Part shown: piece after piece, positions 36,415-47,572 of the stretch
How the letters are laid out: each line of letters starts with the position of its first letter
Numbering within the stretch: position 1 is the stretch's first letter
Assembly: GCA_022606425.2 (NCBI GenBank)
Contig: JAHDVF020000162.1
Span: forward strand, 496,001-560,000
Origin: Lepidostoma basale
Taxonomy: Eukaryota; Arthropoda; Insecta; Trichoptera; Lepidostomatidae
Length of the DNA: 64,000 bases
Direction of reading: 5' to 3'
Position numbers and translations under genes: made by a program
Notes under the pieces: generated by a model
Database searches by the model: none
What the model was told of the DNA's origin: nothing
What the model saw: only the letters and a program-made list of their open reading frames with translations

Positions 36415-36925
36415 CAAACCATCACGCCGTTTCTCCGCAGGGGTAGGCAGCGAATGGACCACCACACTACTCTATCCTGGCAAACCTCTCTAGCTTCCTC
36501 CACATTCATACAACGAGTCATACACGTACGTTGATTCCTCCAACTTCTAACATGACCAACCTTTAAAATTTGATTAATTTGGTCATGCCATGTTTTCCTC
36601 GGTCTGCCTCGACTTCGTACCCCATTTACATCATTTACGTATACTTTCTTAACCATTCTTTCTCCATCCTTACGTTCCATATGTCTGAATCAACGCAGCG
36701 ATCCTTTCATAATTTTGTTCATAATACCTTCTTCCGCTCTACATTCCTTTCTTATATCAGCATTTGAGATTCTGTCGTTTATCGTTCTACCACACATACG
36801 TCTTAGGGACCTCGTCTCTACCGCATTTATTCTGCTCTCATCCTTCTTCTGCCAGTTCCATGCTTCGCTTCCATACATTAGGGTTGGGACCAGAACTCCA
36901 TTGTGAACGGCCGAGTATTAAAAAT
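36415..36925 (-). pseudogene. RTE-like non-LTR 3' end, frameshifted
   Basis: The same family as 24840-25322. It has VHNGVLVPTLMYGSEAWNWQKKDESRINAV at the right (36880-36925) and LRRMCGR in the first part. A frameshift at about 36685 is followed by VKKVYVNDVNGVRSRGRPRKTWHDQI, RTCMTRCMNVEEAREVCQDR and a truncated end. It abuts the transposase relic and probably replaced its 3' part. Confidence 0.8.
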
Positions 36926-36959
36926 AAAATAAAGCTGTGTTCCAGTGTCTGCAACAGAA

Positions 36960-38587
36960 AATGTGAACAGTGTCAAACAAAAAAAAAAATTATTTGAATC
37001 AAACGGTGAGGGAATACTTGATTTCATCACACCGCCACACATCCTTTTAAACAAATTTCTGTTCACCTGATTATTATCACTAATAACACTTAAAATTTCA
37101 TAACCCACATTACTGAGTACCCCCAAAACCTTTGTGACGATTTCCAATAAATAATGACTATCTAAATTTTTTACAGGAAAAATACCAACAACATCAGTTT
37201 TACCAGAAAATACTGATGTAACCATAAAGGTTTGCACCGTGGTGGCTAATTCTAAATTTTTATTCATAGAAAACCCTTGGAGTTTCCCACCTTTATAATT
37301 AACTTCTGGTTTCACATATATTTCATCTAATAAGAGATTCACTAACCTTTCATTAGCTGGTAATCTTTTAATTGTTTCTTCGAGATATTTCTTATGTATT
37401 ATCCCAGTGCAATTAGAACCTACGTTAAATGTTTTGATGTAATTTGGGTGAGGTAGCACTAACAAACCAGAATCCCGTAAAAAACGATATGCGGCAGGAT
37501 ACATAAAAAACATTGAGCTACTAAATATCAATAATTCTGTTGAATATTTATTCTTTGAGCTAACCCATAAACTTAATTGTTGTTCAATGAACTGTAAAAA
37601 TGTTTTGTCTTCAGTACCAGAATATAATTGTTGTAATTTTGTTGTTACATCATTAACTATTTCAGTGGCTGTTAGTGAATCTATGATTGTATTGTCTAGT
37701 GAACTTAACAAATTCTCAAGTTTTGAAAACCGATCACATTTTAAGTCTTTCCCCAAAACCCACAGAAATTTCTTTATATCTAACTCATTATTATTATAAA
37801 ATAATTTAATATCAAATTGATCAGTTATTGTAATGGAATGTGAAATTGAAGCTTTACGATTGAAATTTAATTTGTGTAAAATAATATGATCATCAAATAT
37901 TTTTGATCCCCAATTCCTGATATTGAACTTCAGCGGTTGGTTCAATATATCCTCCATCCTCGAAATTTGGTCCGATACGAGCCAATTGGTGTTTGCTTCG
38001 TCAGAAGCCTCAAAATCACAGCTCGTCTTTGGGAAGGATCTTGTCGTGAAGTAGTCTCTGGCTTGGAAAGATACGAAGGCAAGTTTGGGAAAATCGATGG
38101 AACTGCTCCATTTCGAAGACGCGTTCTTTTCTTTGGCAAGATGTGTATTTGGTCTGAAAACCGAATAAATAAAAACATTACATTATGTGCCTACTCAATT
38201 AACTATAGCAAATCTGAAGCACATTCGAATTCATATAGTTATGACGGTATTTTTTCAAATGTATGTAAAAATATATTTTCAAACTAATATACAGCTATAA
38301 TTTCACTTTATTTCATCACTGTATATTTAAACTACTTTTAATTAAAGAAGGAAGAAGAAAAATATATACCTTCAAAAGAAAACTTGTCCTCTGTAAGGAT
38401 GTCACTGGTATGAAAATGTTTCGAACATACAATCATATGTCGTGAGACCACTAAATTTTTTTCTGGGAATGCAGGACACCCACTTTTTGGACATTTCGGC
38501 ATCGAGGGGGAATTTGAATCCGGAGACATATTCCCCTTGATTTGCATAGTTGGATTTGCAGCCGGGAACACAGCATTTTCTAGGCAT
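36960..38587 (-). pseudogene. THAP-domain P-element-like transposase, broken
   Basis: Exon 1 (38587 to about 38373) starts MPRKCCVPGCKSNY and continues FKFPLD, WVSCIP and VCSKHF, the C2CH zinc-binding THAP DNA-binding module. One extra A in an A-run near 38455 breaks its frame. It ends at a GT donor. An intron of about 220 bp ends in ttttcag at 38154. Exon 2 continues with LRNGAVPSIFPNLP, typical of the post-THAP linker. Another frameshift lies near 38010. The long frame 37957-36960 has LLLDEIYVKP (catalytic-core Asp), GFSMNKNLE and SDNNQVNRNLFK, and ends around a frameshifted FDTVH motif. The C-terminal part is missing, displaced by the RTE-like fragment. In the P superfamily this enzyme excises and inserts the element in the nucleus. 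Confidence 0.8.
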
Positions 38588-38888
38588 CTAAAAATTAGAC
38601 AGTCATTGTGAATATATGACAAAAAAATGATAACGTTCGAAACGATAACATGTAACATATTTAAATAAAAATATATTATTTATACTTTTAATATCCAACA
38701 TCACTAACATCACTAATCTATATTGAAAGAACAACTGCAAACGGCAAACTAGAGGTTATTCAATTGAAATTGAAATATTTGAATTACATCTCAATACACA
38801 ATATTTTGTTTTTGATAACACACATTGATTTAACTTATTGAACGCTAAGGCATTAACACTGTGGAATTCCATAGTTATATACTTAAGA

Positions 38889-39907
38889 AATTGAAAATAA
38901 CTTTGTTTAATCCACTAAGTACACGTTGATTTAATTAAATAATGGTTTTATCACAAAAACATATCTGTTTAAATTTAATAACACAAAAAGCACTCGCTTC
39001 TAAATGTCAAATCACACGCGATACTGAAAACAGGAAATATATCAACTGAAACTTAAATTTATAACACAGACATATCAAATACATATATATTCACACCTTT
39101 TATGAATTCTCATAAAGATTTTACCAGAAATAATGTAAGAAAACCCATAAATTTATCGAAATACACTTGATGGTTATGGAGGTTAGAGTGAAGATGGAGG
39201 TATGCTCCGAAACATGTCGTGTTTTTTAATAATTAGTGGATTAAACAAAGCTATTTTCAATTTCCTAAGTACACGTTGATTTAATTAAATAATGGTTTTA
39301 TCACAAAAACACATCTGTTTAAATTTAATAACACAAAAAGCACTCACTTCGAAATTTCAAATCACACGTGATACGTGATACTGAAAACAGGAAATATATC
39401 AACTGTAACTTAAATTTATAACACAGACTTATCAAATACATATATATTCACACCTTTTATGAATTCTCGTAAAGATTTTACCGGAAATAATGTAAGAAAA
39501 CCCAAAAATTTATCGAAATACACTTGATAAACGAGAGCTCATGTTATGGAGGTTAGAGTGAAGATGGAGGTATGCTCCGAAACATGTCGTGTTTTTTAAT
39601 AATTAGTGGATTAAACAAAGCTATTTTCAATTTCCTAAGTACACGTTGATTTAATTAAATAACGGTTTTATCACAAAAACACATCTGTTTAAATTTAATA
39701 ACACAAAAAGCACTCACTTCGAAATTTCAAATCACACGTGATACGTGATACTGAAAACAGGAAATATATCAACTGTAACTTAAATTTATAACACAGACTT
39801 ATCAAATACATATATATTCACACCTTTTATGAATTCTCGTAAAGATTTTACCGGAAATAATGTAAGAAAACCCAAAAATTTATCGAAATACACTTGATAA
39901 ACGAGAG
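38889..39907. repeat. About 360-370-bp tandem repeat, roughly three copies, with an inverted end
   Basis: Blocks starting 'ctaagtacacgttgatttaatt' recur at about 38917, 39264 and 39637, and 'ggaggttagagtgaagatggaggtatgctccgaaacatg' recurs at 39179 and 39547. The first copy opens with 'gaaattgaaaataactttgtttaatcca' (38889-38916), the inverse of the block that ends each later copy (about 39232-39263 and 39603-39634). This suggests amplification of a short inverted-repeat element. The last two copies are closest to each other. Confidence 0.85.
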
Positions 39908-39988
39908 CGGCCGGTACGAATTCCTAGGAGACTCAAAGAAGTGCATGGCCTCAACCCAAGTCAAACCATAGACAATATAGAGGATCAT

Positions 39989-40020
39989 TGCGGCTTGATA
40001 TAATGTCAAGATGGCACTGC
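39989..40020 (-). repeat. Right terminal inverted repeat
   Basis: Inverse of 35025-35056, ending in ...GGCACTGC. Confidence 0.85.
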
Positions 40021-40739
40021 CACGAGACAGGTTATGTAATCACTATACTCCGGCCGTTTTAAACTGAGTCTTGGGGCCATAAATGTCAATAGAGATAGGG
40101 ATGGGAAGCGACCGTTATCGATTTTTTCGTCGATCGATATACGATACGATCGACTATAATGATTTTATATGATCTGTACGTATATAGAGTTAGTTTATTG
40201 AAATGATCTTGGTCATCTGTCGCTGCTGAAGCAGGCGAACTGGTATCCTGGAGCATCCAGTTTTATTTAATCATTTCTTAAGCAAAGTAAATCAAATTTC
40301 CCCTTCACTTGTGTAATGTAATTAAATGTAATGTAGAATCTTCCCCATTTGTAGAGTTCCTATTATATTATTCCTATTCCTATTATACTATTGTCCAAGA
40401 TGTTTATGCTAGTGAATCATCTCGAAAAACCGTTTAATTTTTAATAAAAAAAACTCTCGACTTTGCCAGCGCTCTCGGAACAGGCAGTAGAACCCTGTCC
40501 GGTGCCATGTTGTGCGAAATATTATGACGGCAATGCTTCAGTGCACAGTGGAGTGTATTTGTTGCAGATGGTGGTAATGAGGGAGCACTGGTGTAGGTGG
40601 TGATAAAAGACAATGTAGGTTTGGCTGTCACGAGCGTAGATAATTATAAGACCAGTCACAAGTATTATGAAGCACTTTAGTCTAAGACTTAAATTAATAA
40701 TAACATATATAACACTGAATGTATGTGTACCTATTCAAC
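40021..40739. other. Intergenic, mixed repeats
   Basis: No gene supported. 40280-40360 resembles part of 370-470. 40545-40660 resembles 42105-42245 and 50690-50770, which appear to be 3' flanks of the zinc-finger copies. Confidence 0.4.
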
Positions 40740-41090
40740 TGTTGGCTTTTGGAAGAGGGGTTCAAGTCAAGGAGATTGATAGGAGAACACAACTCGGTTG
40801 GTCTGCATTCGGAAGTCTGGGCAACATCTTCATGTCGGACATGCCACAGAATTTAAAAACACAAATGCTGGAGCATCATAAGTATTTTTTTTTATTGTAG
40901 GGTAACATACACAGATTGTTAATACACATACAAATGTTTTATCTTAACATGTATTTTTGTAAATGTAAAAGTATACAGTAATTGGGTTCTAAAGACCTGT
41001 CGTATACAAAAAAAAGGTTCTGGAGAACACTGGTGAGAGACCGAGGAGAGGCTAACGTCCAGCAGTGGATGGATACAAGCTGACTAATAT
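40740..41090 (+). pseudogene. Non-LTR retrotransposon RT fragments
   Basis: The segment KEIDRRTQLGWSAFGSLGNIF...MPQNLK (about 40768-40865) is a familiar post-palm part of insect non-LTR reverse transcriptases. After an AT-rich stretch, 'gaggagaggctaacgtccagcagtggatggatacaagctgactaat' (41033 on) resembles the coding 3' terminus of the same class (VQQWMD). Confidence 0.6.
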
Positions 41091-41099
41091 AACACTATT

Positions 41100-42580
41100 C
41101 CCGCTTGATACGTCTGCATCTGAATTTCAATTAATCGCTTTGTGAGTTTAAATGTTTTATATCTGAATGAAAGAATATGTCTTTATAAATTAGATTTCGT
41201 TTTTAAAGGTTTGTTGTACTTTGAAAAAATCAATGCGTACGGTAAAGTCTATTAATGCCGATTTTTTTAATAACAAATTTTTTTGATTACAATTTGATGC
41301 ACATGAAAATGCATTTTGAATATTGTGTTTATTATTTTATTTGAACATCAAACATTCATTTAGCTGTACATTCGAATGAGCAATAATATGTATTTTGATG
41401 CTTTGTTTGTTTTAAACGGTTTGTTGCACGTTGAACATTCAAATATTTATACATCTGAGTGAGCAGGCAAATGTCTTTTTTTAAATCTGATTCTCTTTTG
41501 AATGGTATTTTGCATGTTGAACACTTAAATAGTCTTCCATGAGAAAGCAAATGAGTTTTTAAATGTGATTTTAATTTTAACGGTTTGTTGCACGTAAAAC
41601 ATTCCAATAGTTTTGCATTCGAATGAGCAATAAACTGTGATTTAGTTTTATACGATTTGTTGCACGTCGAACATTGAAATGGTCTTACATCCGAATGAGT
41701 ACCTATATAAAATGTGATTTTAATTTAAACGATTTGTAGCGCGTTAAGCATTCAAATAGTTTAACATCAGAATGAATAACAACATGTACTTTTAATTCTG
41801 ATTTTGTTTTCAACATTTTGTTGCAAGTTGAACATTCAAATGATCTCACATCTTCATGAGTATTAAAATGTCTTTTCAAATCTGATTTCATTTTAAACGG
41901 TTTGTTACACTTGAACAATCAAATAGTTTAACATCTGAATGAGTATGCGTTTTTAATGTGTTTTTAATTCTCTGTTGGTTTTAAACGGCTTGTTGCATCG
42001 TGAACATTTAAAGAGTTTTTAATCCGAATGGGTAGGCAAATGTCTTTCTAATTCTGACATTCTTTTAAACATTTTGTTGCAAGTTGAACATTCAAAAAGT
42101 ATTTGTTGTAGATGGTGGTAATGAGGGAGCGTTGGTGTAGGTGGCGAAAAAAAATTGTCCGTTGGCTTTGAAAGTTTATTTAAATACACATATCAATCGA
42201 GACTGACACAAGCGTAGATAATTAAAACACCAGTCACAAATATAATGAAACTAAAGAGATTTTTTGTACTTTGAAAAATCAATAAGTAAGCTAAAGTCTA
42301 AAATAATTTTTTTAACAGTTTGATGCACAAGAAAATGCGTTTTGAAAACAAATATTATTGAAAATGTTTTATTTGCACATCGAACAATCACTGAGCTTAA
42401 CATCCGAATAAGTAATAACATATATTTTAATGTTTTGTTTGTTTTAAACGTTTTGTTGTCCGTTGAACATTTAAATGGTCTTACCTCTGAATAAGTAAGA
42501 TAGTGTCTTTTTATATGTGATTTTAATTAAAACAGTTTGTAGCACTTGAGCATTCAAATACTTTTACATTAATACAAATT
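41100..42580 (-). pseudogene. Decayed C2H2 finger arrays
   Basis: The minus strand shows many finger cores. 41356-41607 and 41703-41918 retain two to three recognisable fingers each (FKCNKPFKMKSDLKRHFNTH, FECSTCNKMLKTKSELKVH), separated by frameshifts. A 3'-flank-like segment (42100-42250) separates two arrays, so at least two old gene copies lie here. Confidence 0.7.
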
Positions 42581-42584
42581 GGAT

Positions 42585-43180
42585 TTGAAAAATAACTTTG
42601 TTTATTTTCCACTTAAATATTAAATATCACATGTTTCGGAAGAGACCTCCGTCTCAATTTTTTTTTTTTGAGATGGCCAACCGTTGTATCGAATCTTACC
42701 ATAGTTTTGACAGAAAAGATTATTACTACATATAATTAACAACAGCAGTAAATTATACAAACTAGAATCTTTAGAAAACCTAAAGTCGCTGAAATTGGGA
42801 GAAAACATTAATAATCGGGTTCCTCCATGTACTCCTTTCTCCTTAAAAACCCTTTCCACTTTTAATTTTTCAAACTTCCATTCCCAATATTTTCAACGCA
42901 AATTGATCAATTATCTTGAAAAGTATTTTTCCTTTATATTTTTACTTGTAATTATTATTTACTATTACTGTTAAAAAAGAATTATTAGTTTTTAAAGCAA
43001 TTACTCCAGGTATTTTTTATAATTCAAAAGTATTGTTCCTTTGAAATATATCGATTTTTAAATGCGTTTTAATAATTATTTTGTTGTTTAGTTTTTTTGT
43101 TATAAATTTACACCTGAAGATGGAGGTCTCTCTGAAACATGTGATATTTAATAATTAAGTGGAAAATAAAGATCGTTATT
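42585..43180. mobile_element. Short non-autonomous element with about 65-bp inverted ends
   Basis: The left 'ataactttgtttattttccactta.atattaaatatcacatgtttcgg.agagacctcc' is mirrored at 43095-43170. The centre is AT-rich and non-coding. Outer sequence 'tggaattccacagtgtt' (43196-43212) is the inverse of 38854-38870, so this element is related to the tandem repeat at 38889-39907. It lies between two decayed finger arrays. Confidence 0.75.
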
Positions 43181-43214
43181 AGGGTGCATTAAAATGGAAT
43201 TCCACAGTGTTCAT

Positions 43215-44530
43215 GCTTTATATTTCAATAATCTTTTGCATTCGAATGAGTGAGATTATGTCTATTTAATTCTGATTTGTTTTAAGCATTACGTTGCAAG
43301 TTGAACATTCAAATAATCTTACATCTGAATGAGAAAGCAAATGTTTTAAGTCATTTTTTCTTTGCCTACACTTTGTTGCATGTTCAATAATTAAATGATG
43401 TCTGAATGAGAAATAAATTCCATTTAAAAGTGATTTTGTCTTGAACATTTTGTTGCACGTTGAACATTTAAATGATTTTGTATCTGAATGAAACATAAAA
43501 TACATTTATTCGTTTTAAAATATTTGTTGCAAATTAAACATCTGTATGAATTTGCAATTTTTTGATTGTGATTTTGTTCTAAATGGTTTGTAGCACGTTG
43601 AACATTCAAATAGTTTTACGTAAAAATGAATAATAAATGTATTTTTAAATCTTTTTTGCTCTTAAACATTCAAATAGTTTTATATCTGAATGTGTAAAAA
43701 AATGTTTTTTTTTACACTGACATTGTTTTAAACATTTTGTTGCACGCTGAACATTTAAATGATTTAATATCTGAATAAGCCTTTGTTGTTGCTTGTTTTA
43801 AACATTTCATTGCACTTTGAAGATTCAGAGATTTTATATCTGAATATGCAGGCACGCGTTTTTTTTAAATTTGATTATCTTTTAAACGGTATTTTGGATG
43901 TTGAACATTAAAGTAGTTTTACATTAGAAGAAGTTATAAAATGTGTTTTTAACAGTGGTTTAGTTTTAAACGATTTGTTTCACGTTGAAGATTCAAATGG
44001 TCTTGCGTCTGAATGAGAAAATAAATGAGATTTTAGATGTGATTTCAATTTAAACATTTTGTTGAACGTTGAACATTTAAATGATTTTATATCTGAATGT
44101 GAAATATAATGCCCCTTTGATGCAGCGTTCGTTTTAAAATATTTTTTGCAATTAAACATTCTAATGGTTTTAAATCTGAATGAGAAAGCAAATGATTTTT
44201 TAATTGTGATTTTGTTCTATACGGTTTGAAGCACGTTGAACATTCAAAAAGGTTTACATCAGAATGAGTGCGATAATGTATTTTTAATTTTTTATTTCTT
44301 TTAAAAACTTTGTTGCAGATTGAACATATTAATTTTTTTATATCAGAATGAATAATAAAATGTTGTTTTAAACCTGCTACGGTTTTAAAAAGTTTGTTGC
44401 AAGTTGAACATTTAAATTATTTTATATTTGAACGAGGAAGTGCTTTTTAAGTCATTGTTTGTTCTAAAAATTTCGTTGGGCTTTGAACCTTCAAATAGTT
44501 TTACACAGGAACCTGATGGTAAGTGTTTTT
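43215..44530 (-). pseudogene. Decayed C2H2 finger array
   Basis: Finger motifs at about 84-bp intervals continue through the whole stretch with frequent frameshifts; short open pieces lie at 43266-43505 and 43424-43609. It directly follows the stop codon of the intact gene at 44531, so it is a relic of another copy or of an originally longer gene. Confidence 0.7.
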
Positions 44531-46042
44531 TTAATCTGATTCTTTTTTAACAGTAACAGTATTGCATGTCGAAAATTTAAATAGTTTTACATCAGAATAC
44601 GCACACAAATGTTTTTTTAACCCTCCTTTAGTGTTAAACGATTTGTTGCACATTGAACAATCAAATGGTCTTACATCTGTATGAATAAGATGGTGTTTTA
44701 TTAAATTACCCTTTTGCTTAAACCTCTTTCTGCAAATTGAACATTCATATGGTTTTACGTCTGAATGAGAAAGCAAATGGGTTTTCAAATATACTTTTGT
44801 TTTAAACATTTTGTTGCATGTTGAACATTCAAATGGTTTTACATCCGAATGAGAAAGATAATGTAATTTTAATTCATATTTTAATTTAAACATTTTGTTG
44901 CAAGTAGAACATTCAAATAATTTTACAACGGAATGAGCAAGAGAGTGTCGATTTAAAATACTTTTATTTTTAAACCTCTTTTTGCAAATTGAACATTCAA
45001 ATGGTTTTACATCTGAATGAGAAAGCAAATGAGTTTTCAAAATTAATTTTGATTTTAACGCTTTGTTGCAAACTGAACATTCAAATGGTTTTACATCTGA
45101 ATGAGAAAGCAAATGGGATTTTAAATGTGTTTTTGTTTTAAACCTTTGGTTGCATGTTGAACATTCAAATGGTTTTAAATCGGAATGAGAAAGATAATGT
45201 ATTTTTAATTTTTGTTTTGTTTTAAACATTTTGTTGCAAGTTGAACATTCAAATAATTTTACAACGGAATGAGTAACAGAGTGTCGATTTAAAGTACTTT
45301 TATTATTAAACCTCTTTTTGCAAATTGAACATTCAAATGGTTTTATATCAGAATGAGAAAGCAAATGGGTTTTCAAATTTAATTTTGTTTTAAACGCTTT
45401 GTTGCACGTTGAACATTCAAATGGTTTTACATCTGAATGAGAAAGCAAATGGGTTTTCAAATTTATTTTTCTTTTAAACGCTTTGTTGCACGTTAAACAT
45501 TCAAATAGTTTTACATCCGAATGAGTAACAAAATGTATTTTTAAATTTGATTTCGTTTTAAACCGTTTGCTGCAGGTTGAACATTTAAATGATTTTGCGT
45601 CTGAATGATTAGACAAACAACTATTTGATTCTGACTGTATTTTGAACGGTTTAGTTCTAGACCCTTCTAATTCTACTAGATCTTGCTTCACAATACTGTC
45701 TGACACATCTATATCTAAAGATAACGTATCGTCGCGTTCATAATTGTTTTCGCCATCCGGAGGCTCAAACTTAACATCAGTGGGGTCCATCGTATAATTT
45801 TTTATATCTTCGTTATTCACGTCACCCTCTTTAAAATCGATTTCGATTTTTATAGACTCAACCTTGATATTTGTGATGTTCAGCGAACTCGTTTCTAGAT
45901 TTAGACGCTCCGCAATGTTATCGTCGTCTCCGCTGACTTCCCAGGTAGCCGCTTCTGTCTCAGACTTAACACGAGGCAATAACACACCCTCCGATTGTTC
46001 CGGACTCTCTCGCTCGGTGCTCCCAGATTTGTAGTCCTCCAT
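44531..46042 (-). CDS. C2H2 zinc-finger protein, twelve fingers, best-preserved family member
   Basis: The minus-strand start at 46042 (MEDYKSGS) is chosen because all family members share this Met. The frame extends 14 codons upstream but conservation does not reliably do so. The product is 503 residues. The acidic N-terminus (1-150) carries VKSE (25-28), IKVE (59-62), IKIE (64-67), VKFE (90-93) and VKQD (118-121), matches to the psi-K-x-E/D SUMO-acceptor pattern. Twelve C2H2 fingers (about 152-490) follow, spaced 28 residues, with linker HSDVKPFEC instead of TGEKPY. The last finger ends in Tyr rather than His. The C-terminal tail TVTVKKESD is shared with 52553-53896, which argues the stop is genuine. 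No KRAB, ZAD or BTB domain is seen. A nuclear DNA-binding regulator is inferred; its targets are unknown. Confidence 0.8.
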   Translation of the reverse strand: MEDYKSGSTERESPEQSEGVLLPRVKSETEAATWEVSGDDDNIAERLNLETSSLNITNIKVESIKIEIDFKEGDVNNEDIKNYTMDPTDVKFEPPDGENNYERDDTLSLDIDVSDSIVKQDLVELEGSRTKPFKIQSESNSCLSNHSDAKSFKCSTCSKRFKTKSNLKIHFVTHSDVKLFECLTCNKAFKRKINLKTHLLSHSDVKPFECSTCNKAFKTKLNLKTHLLSHSDIKPFECSICKKRFNNKSTLNRHSVTHSVVKLFECSTCNKMFKTKQKLKIHYLSHSDLKPFECSTCNQRFKTKTHLKSHLLSHSDVKPFECSVCNKALKSKLILKTHLLSHSDVKPFECSICKKRFKNKSILNRHSLAHSVVKLFECSTCNKMFKLKYELKLHYLSHSDVKPFECSTCNKMFKTKVYLKTHLLSHSDVKPYECSICRKRFKQKGNLIKHHLIHTDVRPFDCSMCNKSFNTKGGLKKHLCAYSDVKLFKFSTCNTVTVKKESD

Positions 46043-46461
46043 CCTTCTAGAGTTAGTTGCGGTTCTGGAGGTCACTGGACACACTGTTACACGAAATGTT
46101 CAGGGTCGATATTGACTTGCGGCGCTGTGGACACCGTATCAAAAACGATTTAATTTACACTATGATTGTTTTTATGTATCGCGACAGTTGTAACATGAAA
46201 TGAAAAGTTGAAGGTCGATGGTGACTTTTTCTGTAGACACCATGTCAGAAATTATTTACTTCCCGATCGTTCCCATGCATCGCGACATACTTCAATCTAT
46301 CAGCTGGCGAAAGCGGAATGCGACTGATGACAGATTCTTATTTCCATAGACACCCTATTGCATTTCATCATAGACAAAACATAATTTCTATATAAACATT
46401 TTCTAAATATAAAAATGAATTCCAAATAGTTTGTGGCTAGTACCTACTTCTCTAGCAAAGT
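46043..46461. other. 5' flank of the zinc-finger gene
   Basis: Matches the 5' flanks at 53897-54350 and 57772-58090 (shared 'catagacaccctatt.catttcatcatagacaaaacat' and 'tttgtggctagtacctacttctct'). It is therefore the ancestral upstream region and may include the promoter. No TATA box is assigned with confidence. Confidence 0.5.
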
Positions 46462-47428
46462 TGATATAGCCATGTTTCATGGCATAATAGGTGAGATTGC
46501 ACTGGACAAATTTTACATGACCGAAAAGGCGTTTTCTCTCTGGAGGCTTGTTTGATCTTAGTTAAGTTTAATTTTAATTAGTGATAAGATTATGAAAGAC
46601 AATTTAAAAACAATAATAGTGATAGTGACAATTTGGTGATAAAAAAGAATAGCGTTCTGCCCCGGTATCGCATAGCAGTTAGGTACTGCCGGGCCCAATT
46701 TTCGCGAGTGGCCACACTTTGAAAGAGATGACTTAACCCCTCACCCTGCGGAGCAGGCTCGAGAGGGCTGCATGAGCGGCGCTCGACAGTTGAAAATCAG
46801 ACTTCAGAGGAGGCGGACGTGCGGCTTCCCCGCGCCCGCTGGCCGCGGCGCGCGGGCCAGAGGCCATTCCCGCCTCGCACGTCCCTCTTGGCGCGGACGC
46901 CATTAGCGGCCGACTCGCCACCACGCTGGCTTCGCAGATCACCGTCCTCGTGCTAACCAGCCGCGCCAGCTAATCACCATTGCTGTCGCTGTGAAGAAGG
47001 CCCGTGCCCTCCGCGGTCCATCATCCGCGTAATGCTTCTGTGTTATGCAGCCTCCGGCAGTCCTTGATGCTAGCCACGACAGCGTCAGCGTCGGTCCTCG
47101 CCGCAGATCAAGTAGCGTTATTCATTAACGGAGTAGTTTTAAGTCGTTCCAACGATTAGCAAGTAAGTCATCTTTAGTTTATAAGTGATCTTGGTTCTTT
47201 ATTTTTGTATATTGTATTTGTGTGTTGAATATAATTGGAAATAGTAAATATTGGTTTCAATCTCATATCACTATACGAGTACATCCCGGAGCAGTCTCAA
47301 TTAACATAATAATGATTACATTAGCGAATAAACACTGGGCAATACGTTGTGGGTAATCGCTTCGAGATCGGGAGTGGAGAACTAGTTATCTTCATGTTTC
47401 ACCCCGTGTCGAAAGCTTTTTACTAACA
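46462..47428 (+). mobile_element. Solo LTR, family A, with target duplication aagt and a paralogous empty site
   Basis: TGATATAG...ACTAACA ends. aagt lies at 46458-46461 and 47429-47432. The paralogous sequence 'acttctctagcaaag|ctaaataaaataaaacttggcg' at 54334-54370 lacks the LTR, so the insertion is younger than the duplication that made the two loci. Confidence 0.92.
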
Positions 47429-47572
47429 AAGTCAAATAAAATAAAAATTGGCGTTGTTAGGCCTTATCCCCATGCGACTCGTTGGGATTTGAAATTGTGT
47501 TATAATGCATTTCCCCCACATATGACTGAGGGATTTCATCTCCACCACAAATATGATGATATTGTTAGGAGC

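Larger units (their letters stand above)
35025..40020. mobile_element. 5-kb terminal-inverted-repeat transposon, P/THAP type
   Basis: The left end GCAGTGCCATCTTGAC (35025-35040) is matched by its exact inverse at 40005-40020. Similarity extends to about 32 bp and includes an 'aagccgca' block. Direct flanks 'ccacgag' are found at 35019-35025 and 40020-40026, giving a 7-bp target duplication if the ends are CAGTG...CACTG. An unoccupied relative of the target lies at 48893-48920, with one copy of this site. Inside lie a broken THAP-domain/P-like transposase (minus, 36960-38587), two non-LTR fragments and a tandem repeat. The P-superfamily assignment rests on the enclosed transposase and the near-8-bp target duplication. 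Confidence 0.8.

Noticed and set aside
40434..40631. Minus-strand 65-codon frame
   Set aside because: The region is a repeat also found near 42105 and 50700 as a zinc-finger 3' flank; the frame is not kept between copies.
43215..44530. Regular 84-bp periodicity that could suggest a CRISPR-like or satellite array
   Set aside because: The period is that of C2H2 fingers and the units translate to finger motifs on the minus strand; there are no repeat-spacer units.
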